A stretch of DNA of 64,000 nucleotides from Plotosus lineatus (taxonomy: Eukaryota; Chordata; Actinopteri; Siluriformes; Plotosidae), in NCBI GenBank assembly GCA_024760905.1, contig CM045729.1, positions 59,007,080 through 59,071,079 on the forward strand, written 5' to 3'. The first letter of the stretch is position 1, and each line of letters starts with the position of its first letter. Shown piece by piece: positions 33,098 through 44,815 of the stretch. The notes under the pieces were generated by a model. The model searched no databases and was not told where the DNA came from. It saw only the letters and a program-made list of their open reading frames with translations. A program made the translations under genes and the position numbers.

Positions 33098-33170
33098 CAA
33101 GCACCAAGGAGTTCAATGCTTCCTGGGTGGGATGCTAGTCCATCACAAGTTACCTTCCCAGTGTTTTACT
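33098..33170 (-). mobile_element. SINE-D fragment (right part)
   Basis: ggatgctagtccatcacaag ttaccttcccagt matches the reverse of 52845-52885 (actgggaaggtaacctgcga). Continues the SINE interrupted at 32134. Confidence 0.6.
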
Positions 33171-33535
33171 TCACTAAAAGTCTGTGCCCAAATACACTTA
33201 AGATGTTTCAATGCTGCTGTCAATCACAGATGCCACTTTGGCAGTTCCTCTGATCATATAGCAGCCTGACCCACCCACTCCTAAAATTTATGTTTTTAAA
33301 GCATTTATCCATTAAACAGATAACATTATTGCATTGAAAACAGCACATTCTGAGAACCATAGAATGCGGGTTAAGCTTCAATGGGTTTTAATGGATTGTG
33401 CTGCCACAGGAATGTATGAGGAAAAAACTGGATAACCTGCAAACATTCCTGCTGATTCTGAATTAAATAGCAGTGAGGGTGAGCATGTTTGACTGTATTT
33501 CATTTGATATTAATGTAAATACAACTGTACATTTA

Positions 33536-33910
33536 TTCATGCCTTCTTTAATTCATTTGCTGAACTGCTTAATCCTACTTGGGTCATGGAGAGACTGGAG
33601 CCTTACTCATCTGATGAGGCAAAGGCGAGGTAAACAGTGAACAGTTTGACCACTGCAGGGCCAACACTCAAATTCATACCTGGGGAGCCTTACTCATCTG
33701 ATGAGGCAAAGGCGAGGTAAACAGTGAACAGTTTGACCACTGCAGGGCCAACACTCAAATTCATACCTGGGGAAATCTGAAACAGTCAATTCTTCAATGT
33801 GCATTTTGTTGGTCTATGGGAGGACAGTACCCAAGGGAAAGCAAACGCTATGCAGAAACGAACAGACTCGAACCCAGGACCTTCATGCTGTAAGGCGAAT
33901 GTGCCAACTA
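33536..33910 (-). mobile_element. V-SINE-like copy with internal 87-bp duplication
   Basis: Tail aattcatttgctgaactgct, two perfect copies of an 87-bp unit (33600-33686 and 33687-33773), then caatgtgcattttgttggtc and head actcgaacccaggaccttca, gctgtaaggcgaatgtgcca. Confidence 0.7.
33600..33773. repeat. Perfect 87-bp tandem duplication
   Basis: gccttactcatctgatgagg ... tcatacctgggga repeated head to tail with no mismatch. Confidence 0.95.
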
Positions 33911-34152
33911 CTATTGTACATAAACAGTACTGTGCAAAAGCTTTTAGTGCCCATTTGTTTAAAGTATAAATGAAAACGAAAAGTCATCACACCAAATATT
34001 GAAATTGTTTCATTTATTCTTGTTTATTCTGCTTTATACTCATATATTGTTTAATGTGGAGATCATTAATGTGTCATTATTTATCTGTTAATGTAAGGTG
34101 ACATTATTCTACACCATTTCTTTGTATCAGCCCAAAACATTTGCGCAGTATT

Positions 34153-34154
<2 letters not shown>

Positions 34155-34209
<55 letters not shown>
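34155..34209. repeat. (CA)n array
   Basis: Pure CA. Confidence 0.97.
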
Positions 34210-34210
<1 letters not shown>

Positions 34211-35005
34211 CTCGGATTAAGAGGAAGACAATTATTATGATATATAAATACTGTAAATATAATTTGTACTTATAAAAGTGTAAGTATTTTACTTTGAAAA
34301 ATAACTGATATAATATGGTGTAGGACTACAGTTAATAGTATTATATACAGTAGGCCCTCGATATTCACGGGGATTCGGTTCCGGCCCCACCCATGAATGA
34401 AGATAATCTGCGAGTTCTGTACCCGGAAGTAAAACCCCATGTATCATATTACATGTGTGAATGAGCAACCAGAAGTAAAATACTGTGTATCTATTACATG
34501 CGCTAAAATATGCTTCTTAAACACATTCTATAGACAGTTTTATTCATTAATACAGTTTTACTGTAGTAAAATTAAATTTTTACTGTTATATTTATTGATG
34601 ATAAAATATAAACATTATACAGCATATACTGTTGTAAAGCACTCGTTTTAAAGTCTTTTTCACTTATTATTCCAGTACAGTACCTAAGTTAATTCTGAGA
34701 ATGTTTGTGCATGAGATTTTATGTTCTGTAGCATGTTTAACAAACGATACCAAAAGGATAAACTTTATTATACTTCATGTCCTTTTACATTGAACTTGGA
34801 GTGACGTCTCCAAGATGGCACTGTCTCGAGGGCGACCTCGCGGAGTTCTCAGAGTCAAATTGTTTCTTTGTTCATTTTAATTTGTTTAATTTGTTGTTTT
34901 GTTTGTTCATGTTTTGCACTATGCTCGTCTATGACCGGTCGACCCTACTACCGCTATGAGATAGGAGTCTTCTGAAGTTTAGCACCTTCCTATCCTGAGC
35001 TTCTT

Positions 35006-36592
35006 CTATCGTATGCTGTTGTTTCTCAGCCATTCAACCGCGACATCCGTGGCCTCATGTAGTTCATAGAGGCCTCCTGTCAGTTGTGTTTCAGGGCACT
35101 CTTGTAGTATGTGCTGCATAGTTTGGATAGCTCCACAATCACAATTTGGTGAGTCAATGTATCCCCATTTTTCCAACATGTATCGGCACGGGCCAGTACC
35201 GCAGCGAAAACGATTCAATTTACACCACAGGTCTCGACGAATATCCATACCATTTAGTGCAGTTGTTGGATCATTCACGATGTCCCTGTTTGGTGCTGTT
35301 CCCTTATTCCATCTGGATTGCCAGTTTTCTACCATGGAGTAGTTTGTTGTGGGCAGGTTCGACCAGATGGGTTTTCTTGAAGTCAGTCGGTATCGTGGGT
35401 GGTGCTCAATATCATTCATCAGGGGAAGGCCTGGGATCTGGAGTGTAGAGTCCAGTAACTTTGCAGTGACAGCTTCCCTGCGGATATCTGGCGGGGCAAG
35501 ATTACACATAACTGGCAGCCAGTCTGTATGTGTTGATTTTAGTGTACCTGATATGGTCCGCATAGCACAGTTCAATCTGGTGTCAACTAGTTTGCAGTGA
35601 ACTGAGTTCCTCCAGACAGCAGCACAGTATTCCGCTACAGAGTATGACAGTGCTAATGTTGCTGAACGTAGTGTCCTTGCACTGGCTCCCCATGTAGTAC
35701 CAGCCAACATCTGCACAAGGTTGTTTCTTGTTTGAACTTTCTTGGCTACTTTTTGCAGGTGGGCTTTGTATGTCAAAGTCCTGTCCAAGGTGACTCCAAG
35801 GTACACTGGTTTTGCATCATGAGACAGGCGGCTGTTGTTGAGTGTTATATCCAGCTCTTGTTTACTTCTAGCGTTGTGTAGATGGAAAACACTAGAAACG
35901 GTCTTCTTCACACTAGGTTGAAGCCGCCACTGTTTACAGTAGGTGCTCATATCACTCATGTCCTCAGTTAATCTCTCATTCAATTCATCAAATGTTTTTG
36001 CTTGGAGAGCAAAGCATATGTCGCCTGCATATACAAACTTACGAGAGTGTGTGATGGGTAGGTCACTGGTGTACAGTGCAAATAGAGTTGGTGCCAGGAC
36101 AGAACCTTGGGGTAGTCCATTCTTCTGTGTTCGCCATGCACTGCTGTATCCACCAAGATGAACACGGAACCGTCTGTGCTGTAGCAATAGCTCAACTGTG
36201 TTTACGACCCAGTAAGGAAGGATTTTTGATAGTTTCAGTAGAAGACCTGAGTGCCACACTGTATCATATGCAGCTGTCAAGTCTAGGAAAACTGCACCAG
36301 TCTTTTTATTCTCCTGAAATCCATTCTCTATAAAGGTGGTGAGTGCTAGCACCTGATCTTGGGTGCTTCTACCTGGTCTAAAGCCGGCTTGGTCAATGTT
36401 GAGTACAGCTTCTACATCATCCTTAATTCGGTGTAGGATAATGCGTTCCAGTAGTTTATAGCAGACTGAGAGTAAGGATATGGGTCGGTAGCTAGATGCT
36501 AGTTTTGGGTCCTTCCCGGGTTTCAGGATAGCGATAACCTTTGCTTCTCTCCATAGCTTTGGCAATTGTCTTTCACGTATAATACGGGACAT
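35006..36592 (-). pseudogene. Jockey-type reverse transcriptase, 528 codons open, YAGD active site
   Basis: Long open frame for the polymerase. About residues 1-40: LWREAKVIAILKPGKDPKL and SYRPISLLSVCYKLLERII. Near residue 70: AGFRPGRSTQDQV. Around residue 100: motif A region FLDLTAAYDTVWHSGLL, with its Asp present. Near 160: GLPQGSVLAPTLFALYTSDL. Near 190: FVYAGDICFALQ, where the usual YADD has lost its first Asp to Gly, which should abolish catalysis. It ends with a Cys/His cluster, CDCGAIQTMQHILQECPE, typical of jockey-type C-termini. A frameshift separates it from the upstream linker at 36601. Confidence 0.85.
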
Positions 36593-36600
36593 GAAGGCTG

Positions 36601-37008
36601 CTAACCAGGTTTGTGCACGTGGTCCAAGGTGACAAAGGAATTCTGGAAAGATTCCATCATATCCTGCTGCCTTACAACTGTTTCAGCTTGGGTTGTATTT
36701 GTATGGGCAGACCTTCTAAAGTCTCGAAGCTCTTTCACAACTTTTTTCTTTTGGGTCTTTTCAATGGGAGTTTTCCCAAGCTTCACTAAATGGTTAGCAA
36801 CAGCATTCGGTTTCACACTTGGGCGTGACAATTTTGGTGGTTGCTGTCCTGTTCCGAGGTGTCTAAGAAGCTTCCAGGCTTTGCGGCTTGAGTGGGTAAA
36901 GTTCTGTTTTTCAGTAAGCTCTTCCCATCTTGCCCGACGTGCGTTATCTAGTGCACTTATCAGGTGGTCGGCAATATCAGTGCTTCCAGACTCCTGGTAC
37001 TCTGTCAA
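36601..37008 (-). pseudogene. Jockey-type LINE linker region
   Basis: Reads RARWEELTEKQNFTHSSRKA then WKLLRHLGTG, the usual segment between endonuclease and polymerase (KAW..L..L). It is in the same phase as the endonuclease part and out of phase with the polymerase. Confidence 0.7.
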
Positions 37009-37161
37009 GAGTTGTTGGCATTCTTCGTTTAGGCATGGGGTGTATGTTGGTCTGTACCCCTTGGGATGGTACTTCCTGCAGCTTTGTAGATTGCAAAGCG
37101 GAATCTTTCAAAGCATTTCTCAATGGGGATGCCAGTTTTGGGTATACAGACAATGCTCTTT

Positions 37162-37650
37162 TCAGTTTTTCAGTATACATTTCCCAGTCAGCCTTCCTAA
37201 AGTTCCATCTCGGTTTCTCAACAGATTTGGTGAGTGGTATCCGAGTCCAATGTGTATCACAATGGGTCTGTGCTGACTTTTTGGGAAATCATCTAGCACC
37301 TGAGGTGTAGCTTGGAGAGGATGGCCTTCTGAGGTTGTAACCCAGCATAAGTCTGGGGAGTATCCTTGGTTCCATCGTGCTGAGTGGAAAGACCGGCGCT
37401 GCTTCAGGTCTAAGACTAGGTGGAGATTGTTTGATGAAGCCCATTCTATCAGCCAGTCACCATTCTCATCTTCTCTATCATATCCCCAGATGGTATGGTG
37501 GCTATTAAAGTCCCCCAAATAAATAGCTGGGTGTTGATAGTTTGGAAGTGGTGCATCAGACCATTGGGCAAGCGGAGGTTTGTACACATTTGTGACGGTG
37601 TAGCTTCCAATACGGATATCCTGAGCTAATATGCTATTAATAGATAGCAT
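37162..37650 (-). pseudogene. Jockey-type LINE endonuclease, C-terminal part
   Basis: Reads YTVTNVYKPP, then YLGDFNSHHTIWGYDRE (the GDFN catalytic motif), then SPDLCWVTTSEG and the SQHRPI-type terminal His motif. The N-terminal half with the metal-binding Glu is absent. Confidence 0.8.
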
Positions 37651-38091
37651 ACGTAATAAAGTTTATCCTTTTGGTTTCGTTTGTTAAAAATGCTACAGAA
37701 CATAAAATCTCACCACAAGCATTCTAAACATTAACTTAGATACTGTACTGGAATAATAATCGAAAAAAAAACTTTAATACAACAGTTCAGAGGAAACTGT
37801 CATTTCTTCAGGAGACATCCAACGTTTTCTATTGCTTAGCCAGACAAGACGCACAGCATTTGAGTGGCATCATAGAGCTTAACTGGTAATTAAAACACAC
37901 ACACACACAAAAAACAGAGGCTCATTGACAACTTGTGCGCGAATGAGGAAAAAGGGGCGTTACATCATCTCAACCAATCGGAAGGAAGGAGGACAGCCAT
38001 TGGCTGAATTTGAGTGACGTATCAGTTGCTTGGCAGTCCGCAAATACTCAAACCGTGAGTCCAAAACCGCAAATAATCAACGAACTGCTCT

Positions 38092-38388
38092 ACCTACATT
38101 TTCCACCAAAATATGTACAAATATAAATACAGATTTATAATAGGGAAAGAAAACATTTACAGTATCATAATTAAACCTGAACTAAATTCTTGCAAAATAG
38201 TCATGATTTATAACTTTATTGTACTTGAGACTTTTCGAAGTGCAGTTTTAAAAGGTGCCACACTTAGTTAAAATAGAGTTACACAATTTCCTCTGGGATA
38301 CATGAAGTATTCTGATTCTTATTCTGAATTTATATAAAGCAACTTTATTTAGCAAAGATAACACCACAGAATTGATTTTGATCTGAGA
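38092..38388. other. Single-copy spacer
   Basis: No feature recognised. Confidence 0.4.
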
Positions 38389-38389
38389 G

Positions 38390-38541
38390 CAGCTGTCCAG
38401 GCCATCGCAGGGCAGCAACATGCTGATGGCTACACTCTTGACGAAAGTCAGCAATGATTCTTTTACATGCGTCACACCATAGACAGTGAGCGACATGGCT
38501 GGCCTTTGATAACCCAGTTAGCTGCACTGTGGGGACAGTAA
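38390..38541 (-). mobile_element. SINE-A copy 12, internal fragment
   Basis: gctgtccaggccatcgcagg, caacatgctgatggctacac, gataacccagttagctgcac. Both tail and head missing. Confidence 0.75.
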
Positions 38542-38774
38542 AGTGAACAATATGATAAATGGAAATGCTATGATTAATAATACCTGATTATAGTTAGTTC
38601 CTGGCAATATTAACTAATTATTAACAAACATTATAATTATATATTCATAATTATTAATATATATTTATAATGAGTGACCATTTGCTATAGTAACTAGTGA
38701 GTCAGAGACTTGAAAGCACATACTGATTATTTCGAACACACACAGGCCAACCCAGATTGTTCAGAAATGATGAA

Positions 38775-39045
38775 ATGTGGTTATTTAGTCTGTCGGTAGT
38801 TGTTGAAGAGGATTTTGGCTGGCCGGACTATGAGTTGAAGCTGTTGGAGAAAGTTTCTTGTCTTTGAATCTTCACAGTAGTAGAGTGCACCACAGAGATC
38901 AAAGGCTTGATGAGACATGAGGGCATTCTTGCCGCTTGAAGCTTGTTGCTCGATGTTGTTAGGATGTTGGTTGAATTGTTGCTCGAATTGCTGCTCAAAT
39001 TCAGTCTCCTGGAGAGCGTCCATTAGACCCTGAGATTCCTACATA
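38775..39045 (-). pseudogene. Exon-like coding segment, unknown gene (segment 2)
   Basis: The minus strand has an open frame preceded by an acceptor-like ...atatgtag and then ESQGLMDALQETEFEQQFEQ, a Gln-rich stretch, HQAFDLCGALYYCEDSKTR and FLQQLQLIVRPAKILFNNYR, with a stop at 38781. Composition is less AT-rich than its surroundings, and the peptide is of ordinary complexity rather than simple repeat. I do not recognise a family. It could be a decayed host exon, a retroposed gene piece, or part of an unknown mobile element. Confidence 0.3.
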
Positions 39046-39334
39046 TTAATCAGTCAGTCCAGAGATTTTGATCAGTATTCCTGCCTTAAGCAGAGGTGTT
39101 ATCTCCAGAGAGTTTCAATTTATGACTTTCTCAGATCATGTTTTTTTTTTTTTTTTGGAACTTCCTTCAAGTACATTTCTTTGACAATTTATATCTATAT
39201 CTGGTCTTATGGGAATACACAAACATAATACAAATGACTTTAAGGTATAACTTATATCTGATGGTACACTTTTAAATGGCTCTAAGTGTCCATGCATGTT
39301 CCTTTTACAGGAGAACTGTGCTCATGTGTTTCTC

Positions 39335-39455
<121 letters not shown>

Positions 39456-39669
39456 TGTGTGCCTTTTGAAAGGTCAGTCCTTGAAATCTGTTATTTCCTT
39501 CCTGTGAGAGTAAATGTCCAAGTAGGGTCCTAGGTGCCACATGTTCCTTAGTGGTTTGGTTGGTTAAGCTGACAGGATTCATATTGAGGTTAATCATAAG
39601 TCCAAAAGTCATTGTTTATAGCCCCTCAGGACATTAATTCCTGAGGTGATCAGGGGTATTTCTAAAAAA

Positions 39670-40004
39670 AAAAACTGTTCTTTTCTGATTTGGGAATCAC
39701 CAGAGGTTCCTGTCTGGGTATCTTCAAGGTCCTGAGAAGATTTGCATTTCTAATTGATGGAGTCGAAGGAAGTCTGAGGTGTTCATTCAGGAGATCGAAT
39801 GTTGTCTCTTCCACCAACATTCAGGGTTGAATGCCAATAGGCCAGCTGGGCATAACGGAGGATTTTGATGATATATGGCTGCTGATATAAACTCTTCTTG
39901 ACAGAAAGACTCTGTTTTAGGTTTGGGTCAGGGTCACTGAAATAACCTTCACTTGATGCAAAGATGTTGTTTGAGCATGGAATCTGCACTTCAATCTCCT
40001 ACAG
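39670..40004 (-). pseudogene. Exon-like coding segment, unknown gene (segment 1), frameshifted
   Basis: The minus strand begins after an acceptor-like pyrimidine stretch ...catttccactgtag and reads EIEVQIPCSNNIFASSEGYF, then LYQQPYIIKILRYAQLAYWH and LNVGGRDNIR. A stop follows shortly. Shifting by one base after about 39795 extends it as LLNEHLRLPSTPSIRNANLL and RQEPLVIPKSEKN to a poly-T/A run near 39665. That pattern suggests a real coding segment with a one-base frameshift. It lies upstream (minus sense) of the segment at 38775. Family not recognised. Confidence 0.35.
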
Positions 40005-40734
40005 TGGAAATGGAGCTCTGCAATTTCAACATGAGTTATGGTATAGTGACCACCCTTGTTCTCACACACATGCACTACCAGTTAAAAGTTTTTAAATAAC
40101 TGTAAGTAATTGTGCCCAACTTTTGAGTGCTATTGTACTGAATCATGCTACAATATACACACTCTTCATTGGTGTATTCATGGGATAAACAATGTATAAT
40201 ATTTAAAAGCTACAATAATACAATACAGTAGGCCCTTGACTACTCACAGTTTTGTATTTCCCCCCGCATATTCACGTATTGCCGAGTAACTGTCACATGA
40301 TTCAAATTTAGCCAATGGCTGTTCGCCCTCCTGCTGATTAGTTGAGATGATGTATACGCCCCTTTTTTCTCATTCGCACACAAGGTGTCAATATGCACTT
40401 TTTAGTGTGTTTTAATTACCAGTTAATCTCTATGATGCCATCCAAATGCCATGTGGCTTCTCTGGCTAAGCACCAAGAAAAAGCTAATGGCGTTGGATGT
40501 CTTTTCTGAAGAAATAAGACTTTCACCTGAAGAAACGTCAGTTTCCTCTGAAGTGCCTGAAGAGGAACGATCATCTGAGCTGTTATAAAGCACTGTAGTA
40601 TTAAAGTCTTTTTCAATATATTACTTCAGTACAATGCCTAAGTTAATGTTTAGAATATTTGTGTGTGAGATTTTATGTACTGTGCTGTAGCATGTTTATC
40701 TAATTTATTACACTTAATGCTGTTTGATGTTCGT

Positions 40735-41135
40735 TTTGTTATGGTTCGTGTTTTTGTGGAACTTTGATTTTGGTGGCTGGGTTCTCTAACTCTATTTTCT
40801 CCCCACTCTGACTGAGGGGCGTAGCTGAGCTGCTCGGGCTGATTGCAGTAGCTCACACCTGAATTCACTCCTCTAATCTATTCTTTATAAACACAAACCG
40901 CACACTCCCCTCTGCACCAGAAGAGTAGCCTTGCATCACATCCCTGTTTCCCTGTGTTCTCTCTGGCTCCTGGTAGTTTCCTAGTGTTGAATTTTTATTG
41001 TGTTTCTCTTCATCCCCAATACAAAGTTAAAGTGTGTGCATTCTGCTTAAGTGCTTCCCCTTTGAATAATAAATCCATTCTGTGCCATCTCATACTGCCT
41101 CCTGCAATCTGGGTCCGGCTGAAACGTCATTACAT
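40735..41135 (+). mobile_element. Possible solo LTR or similar insert
   Basis: About 400 bp, unrelated to the flanking T4 sequence. It begins tgttatggttcgtgtttttg, has aataataaatcc as a possible polyadenylation signal near 41064, and ends ctgggtccggctgaaacg followed by tcattacatca. TG...CA ends and the late AATAAA would fit an LTR, but I cannot find a target duplication and no internal retroviral region is present. Confidence 0.3.
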
Positions 41136-41164
41136 CATTACGTCACACTTTTATTCTCTTTATA

Positions 41165-41682
41165 TAGAGGGATCCCTCACTTTCTGTGGTTAATTGGGAC
41201 CGAGATCCCACGCAACAATCAAAATCCGTGAAAAAAATCACCCCCCCATCCCAGACTGACACATATGTACATGTATATGTGTATATAATATCAATAAATA
41301 CATATCAAATTATATAAATTCTTATAATAACAATTAAACATTGAAAAAATAATATAAGATGTAAATAAACTATAAATACAGACACTCTCCAACTTATCAC
41401 CATTCGTTTTGCAAACATCTGGAGATACCAAGCTGTCCAAGGTCGAAAGTGAAAGTGAAAGTGAAATGAAATTGAAGAACAAGTAGAAATTGAAATGGAA
41501 TAAAATCTACAAAAACACACATCATAAATATAAGTATGAAATATGATTAAACATTATCCTGAGGTACACTTAATACTAGGCTCCGGCAGAGAGGGTGTGG
41601 CTGTGCAGATGCACACACAGATGCAACAATGTATCCAGTTTTGATGGGAAATTTTGGGTTGTTTTTTGTCTTGTGTTGATTT

Positions 41683-41718
<36 letters not shown>

Positions 41719-41875
41719 ATAATTGGCCTTGTTTTTGTGACATTTTCTTTAACTTTTCCACCTATTCTTCCTTAATTTCCTTATTTTTGAATTGGATGTA
41801 TATTTATTTACTTATTTTTTTTAAAAAGCACGATGCGCTGAAGCTGCATTAATTAAAGCGCAAAGTAGCGAGGGA
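41165..41875 (+). mobile_element. Pogo-like MITE P2, copy b, inside T4
   Basis: Left gagggatccctcactttctg then taattgggaccgagatccca. Right gcgcaaagtagcgagggaaa. Inverted match to 24946-25497. It contains a poly-T at 41685-41716 and, near 41385, acagacactctccaacttat, which resembles the terminus of family P3. Confidence 0.6.
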
Positions 41876-42064
41876 AAGTTTTTACTTTTGTACTTAATCA
41901 TTACTACATGTTACTACATTAATACTGTATGAATGAGTAGGACTCTATAGGGTGTGTTTAAAAAGGATATTTTAGCACATGTAATAGATACATAGGGTTT
42001 TACTTTCAGGTACAGAACTCGCAGATTATCTTGTTTCGCGGGAGGGGCCAGAACCTACTGTATA

Positions 42065-43240
42065 CAATAATTTTAACTTCAATTGGTTGATGATATTGTA
42101 CAAATGGTATTTTTTAATATTACATAGTCCATCTGTATATACCATGCCTCAAATCAAAACAAAGTTCTGGTCATAAAAAATCTATCATCTATCATAAAAA
42201 ATATACAAGTCCCAAAATAATCAGATTATGAAAGAAACATAAACACATGCTTTTAGCCGGAATTAATATTTAATAGTGTTTCCCTGGATCTGTCAATAGA
42301 AAAGGTTACTCCTGTCCAATAGAGCTGTCCAAAAGCACAGGCACAAAGCCCAGAATAGGAAAAAATCAAATTACATTATTATCTGAATTTTATAGAGCTT
42401 TCAAACATTGCCAAAAGGGTATGTCATTGTAATTATGTCATTGTTATTGTTGTTTTCATTATTGTGTTTGTCATTACATCTTATCATTTTTATTAATTTG
42501 ATATTTTTCCGCATAATTAATTTGAAAGATAAGCACCATAAGATGTCTGGCTGCCGCTGTCATTTTCTCCAACAGAAACACTGCTCAGAAAGTACCAGTG
42601 GCATCACTTGTCTTGCAATTTGCAGTTTGCATGTGCGTGCACCCCAATCTCCCCATCCCTCACACATAGATTTTGTTGAATTTAGCCTTGATTACAGCGT
42701 TGTAATCGCCATGGCTTCGATCCACTATTCTACAACACACCCGCGCGACCAGGACACTGTGGTGCCAGTTCATATGTGAAAATTATTCTTCATTTTTCCC
42801 GAACCAGTCTTTTACTGTTTGTGGCACAATTTTATTTTACCTATTTTATTTTCATGTCCAAAAAAGTCCATTGATAGGAATAATTCATTTAAGTGATCAA
42901 CTGGTTTCATTTTACTGCACCATAATGTTGTTGAGCCTTGATCTGAGCAACTGTGGTAATGCTGCTATGGCAATTATTAACTTTTTTTTTTTTTTTTTTT
43001 TTTGGCCGGGTAGAGTATATTCACATACATATATAATTAATTATGTTTTTTTTTTACATGGGTACAACTGTATCCCAGACAACATGGTCAGCCCTCACTG
43101 TACCATAGAATTTTTTTTAGGTTGCATGTGTTCAGAACATTTCATTTTGTGACGAAACCGCAATGAGTACTGATAACCTAGGTTTATTTACAGAAAGTGT
43201 GCTGTCAAGGCATGCGTATAAACACACCCACACACTATAT
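42065..43240. other. Single-copy block
   Basis: Poly-T at 42982-43003. 42545-42780 is unique sequence of mixed composition with no splice-supported frame. No gene called. Confidence 0.35.
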
Positions 43241-43242
43241 AT

Positions 43243-44178
<936 letters not shown>

Positions 44179-44249
<71 letters not shown>
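44179..44249. repeat. (CA)n array
   Basis: Pure CA. Confidence 0.97.
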
Positions 44250-44251
<2 letters not shown>

Positions 44252-44603
44252 GCATACATACACACACTTGTAACAGTCTTTCCCTTATTCACCTTTGATG
44301 ATCATTCTGCACTGTCCACACCGATACTTATCTCACACCGTCACTTCTTTATATTTCTCCTCCTCCCTATGACAACCCCACAATTTCTGCTGTCTCTTAG
44401 TCTCTTACATGCTTTCCATGTCCGCTAACTTCATTTCATGTCACGTCAACAACCTTCTCTCACGCTGCATACCAAATGTCTCTATCACCTCTCACCGGTC
44501 TATCTCTCAAACATGCTCACTCTGGCTCAGTAACAACAGTCTTTCTCACACGATCATCCTCCAGTGATCATCCAACCACACCATACCCCTTATTTTCTCT
44601 AAC
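44250..44603. other. Single-copy spacer
   Basis: Pyrimidine-rich, nothing recognised. Confidence 0.4.
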
Positions 44604-44815
44604 TACAAACCGGACTCCAAAAAAGTTGGGACACGATACAGATTGTGAATAAAACCTGACTGCATTGATGTGGAAGTGCCAAATTTCAACATTTTATTCC
44701 GAATTAAACACAGATGACAGGGTCAAAAGTTTAAACTGAGAAAATGTATCATTTTAAAGGAAAAATATGTTGATTTTAAAGTTCATGGTGCCAACAAATC
44801 TCTGGAAAAGCACGG
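44604..44815 (+). mobile_element. Tc1-like transposon, left end only
   Basis: ctacaaaccggactccaaaa, tgcattgatgtggaagtgcc, gatgacagggtcaaaagttt. Matches the left terminus of the complete element at 30657 for about 200 bp and stops after ggtgccaacaaatct. Confidence 0.85.

Larger units (their letters stand above)
34973..37650 (-). mobile_element. Jockey-superfamily LINE, truncated
   Basis: Minus-strand non-LTR element. In order: endonuclease C-terminal part (37162-37650), linker (36601-37008) and reverse transcriptase to the C-terminal zinc-knuckle-like region (35006-36592). The 5' end of the endonuclease is missing. It sits inside T3, its 3' end exactly at the end of the left arm. I see no poly-A or TSD. 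The protein type is best known from arthropods and other invertebrates, so its presence in a fish-like background is notable. Confidence 0.8.
34348..38090 (+). mobile_element. Pogo/Tigger-like transposon T3, carrying a jockey-type LINE
   Basis: Left end after TA: CAGTAGGCCCTCGATATTCA. Right end decayed (aaataatcaacgaactgctc then TA at 38091). The left half 34348-34970 matches T1 and T2 up to the arm end gaccctactaccgctatgag. The right half from about 37651 (gtaataaagtttatcctttt) matches their right halves but lacks the inner part of the right arm and the LINE-derived core. About 2.68 kb of jockey-type LINE occupies the gap. Confidence 0.65.
40226..42060 (-). mobile_element. Pogo/Tigger-like transposon T4 with nested inserts
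   Basis: Left end after TA: CAGTAGGCCCTTGACTACTC. Right end gccagaacctactg before TA (42061-42062). Terminal parts match T2 (aagaaataagactttcacct; gagattttatgtactgt; ttactacattaatactgtat). The arms and core seen in T1/T2 are absent. From about 40715 to 41880 the interior is occupied by other sequence, including pogo MITE P2 copy b and a possible solo LTR. Confidence 0.6.

Noticed and set aside
36611..37276. 221-codon plus-strand frame over the jockey element
   Set aside because: Antisense of the jockey linker and endonuclease.
42408..42779. 123-codon frame with a hydrophobic N-terminus
   Set aside because: No recognisable domain, and the hydrophobic part comes from T-rich sequence.
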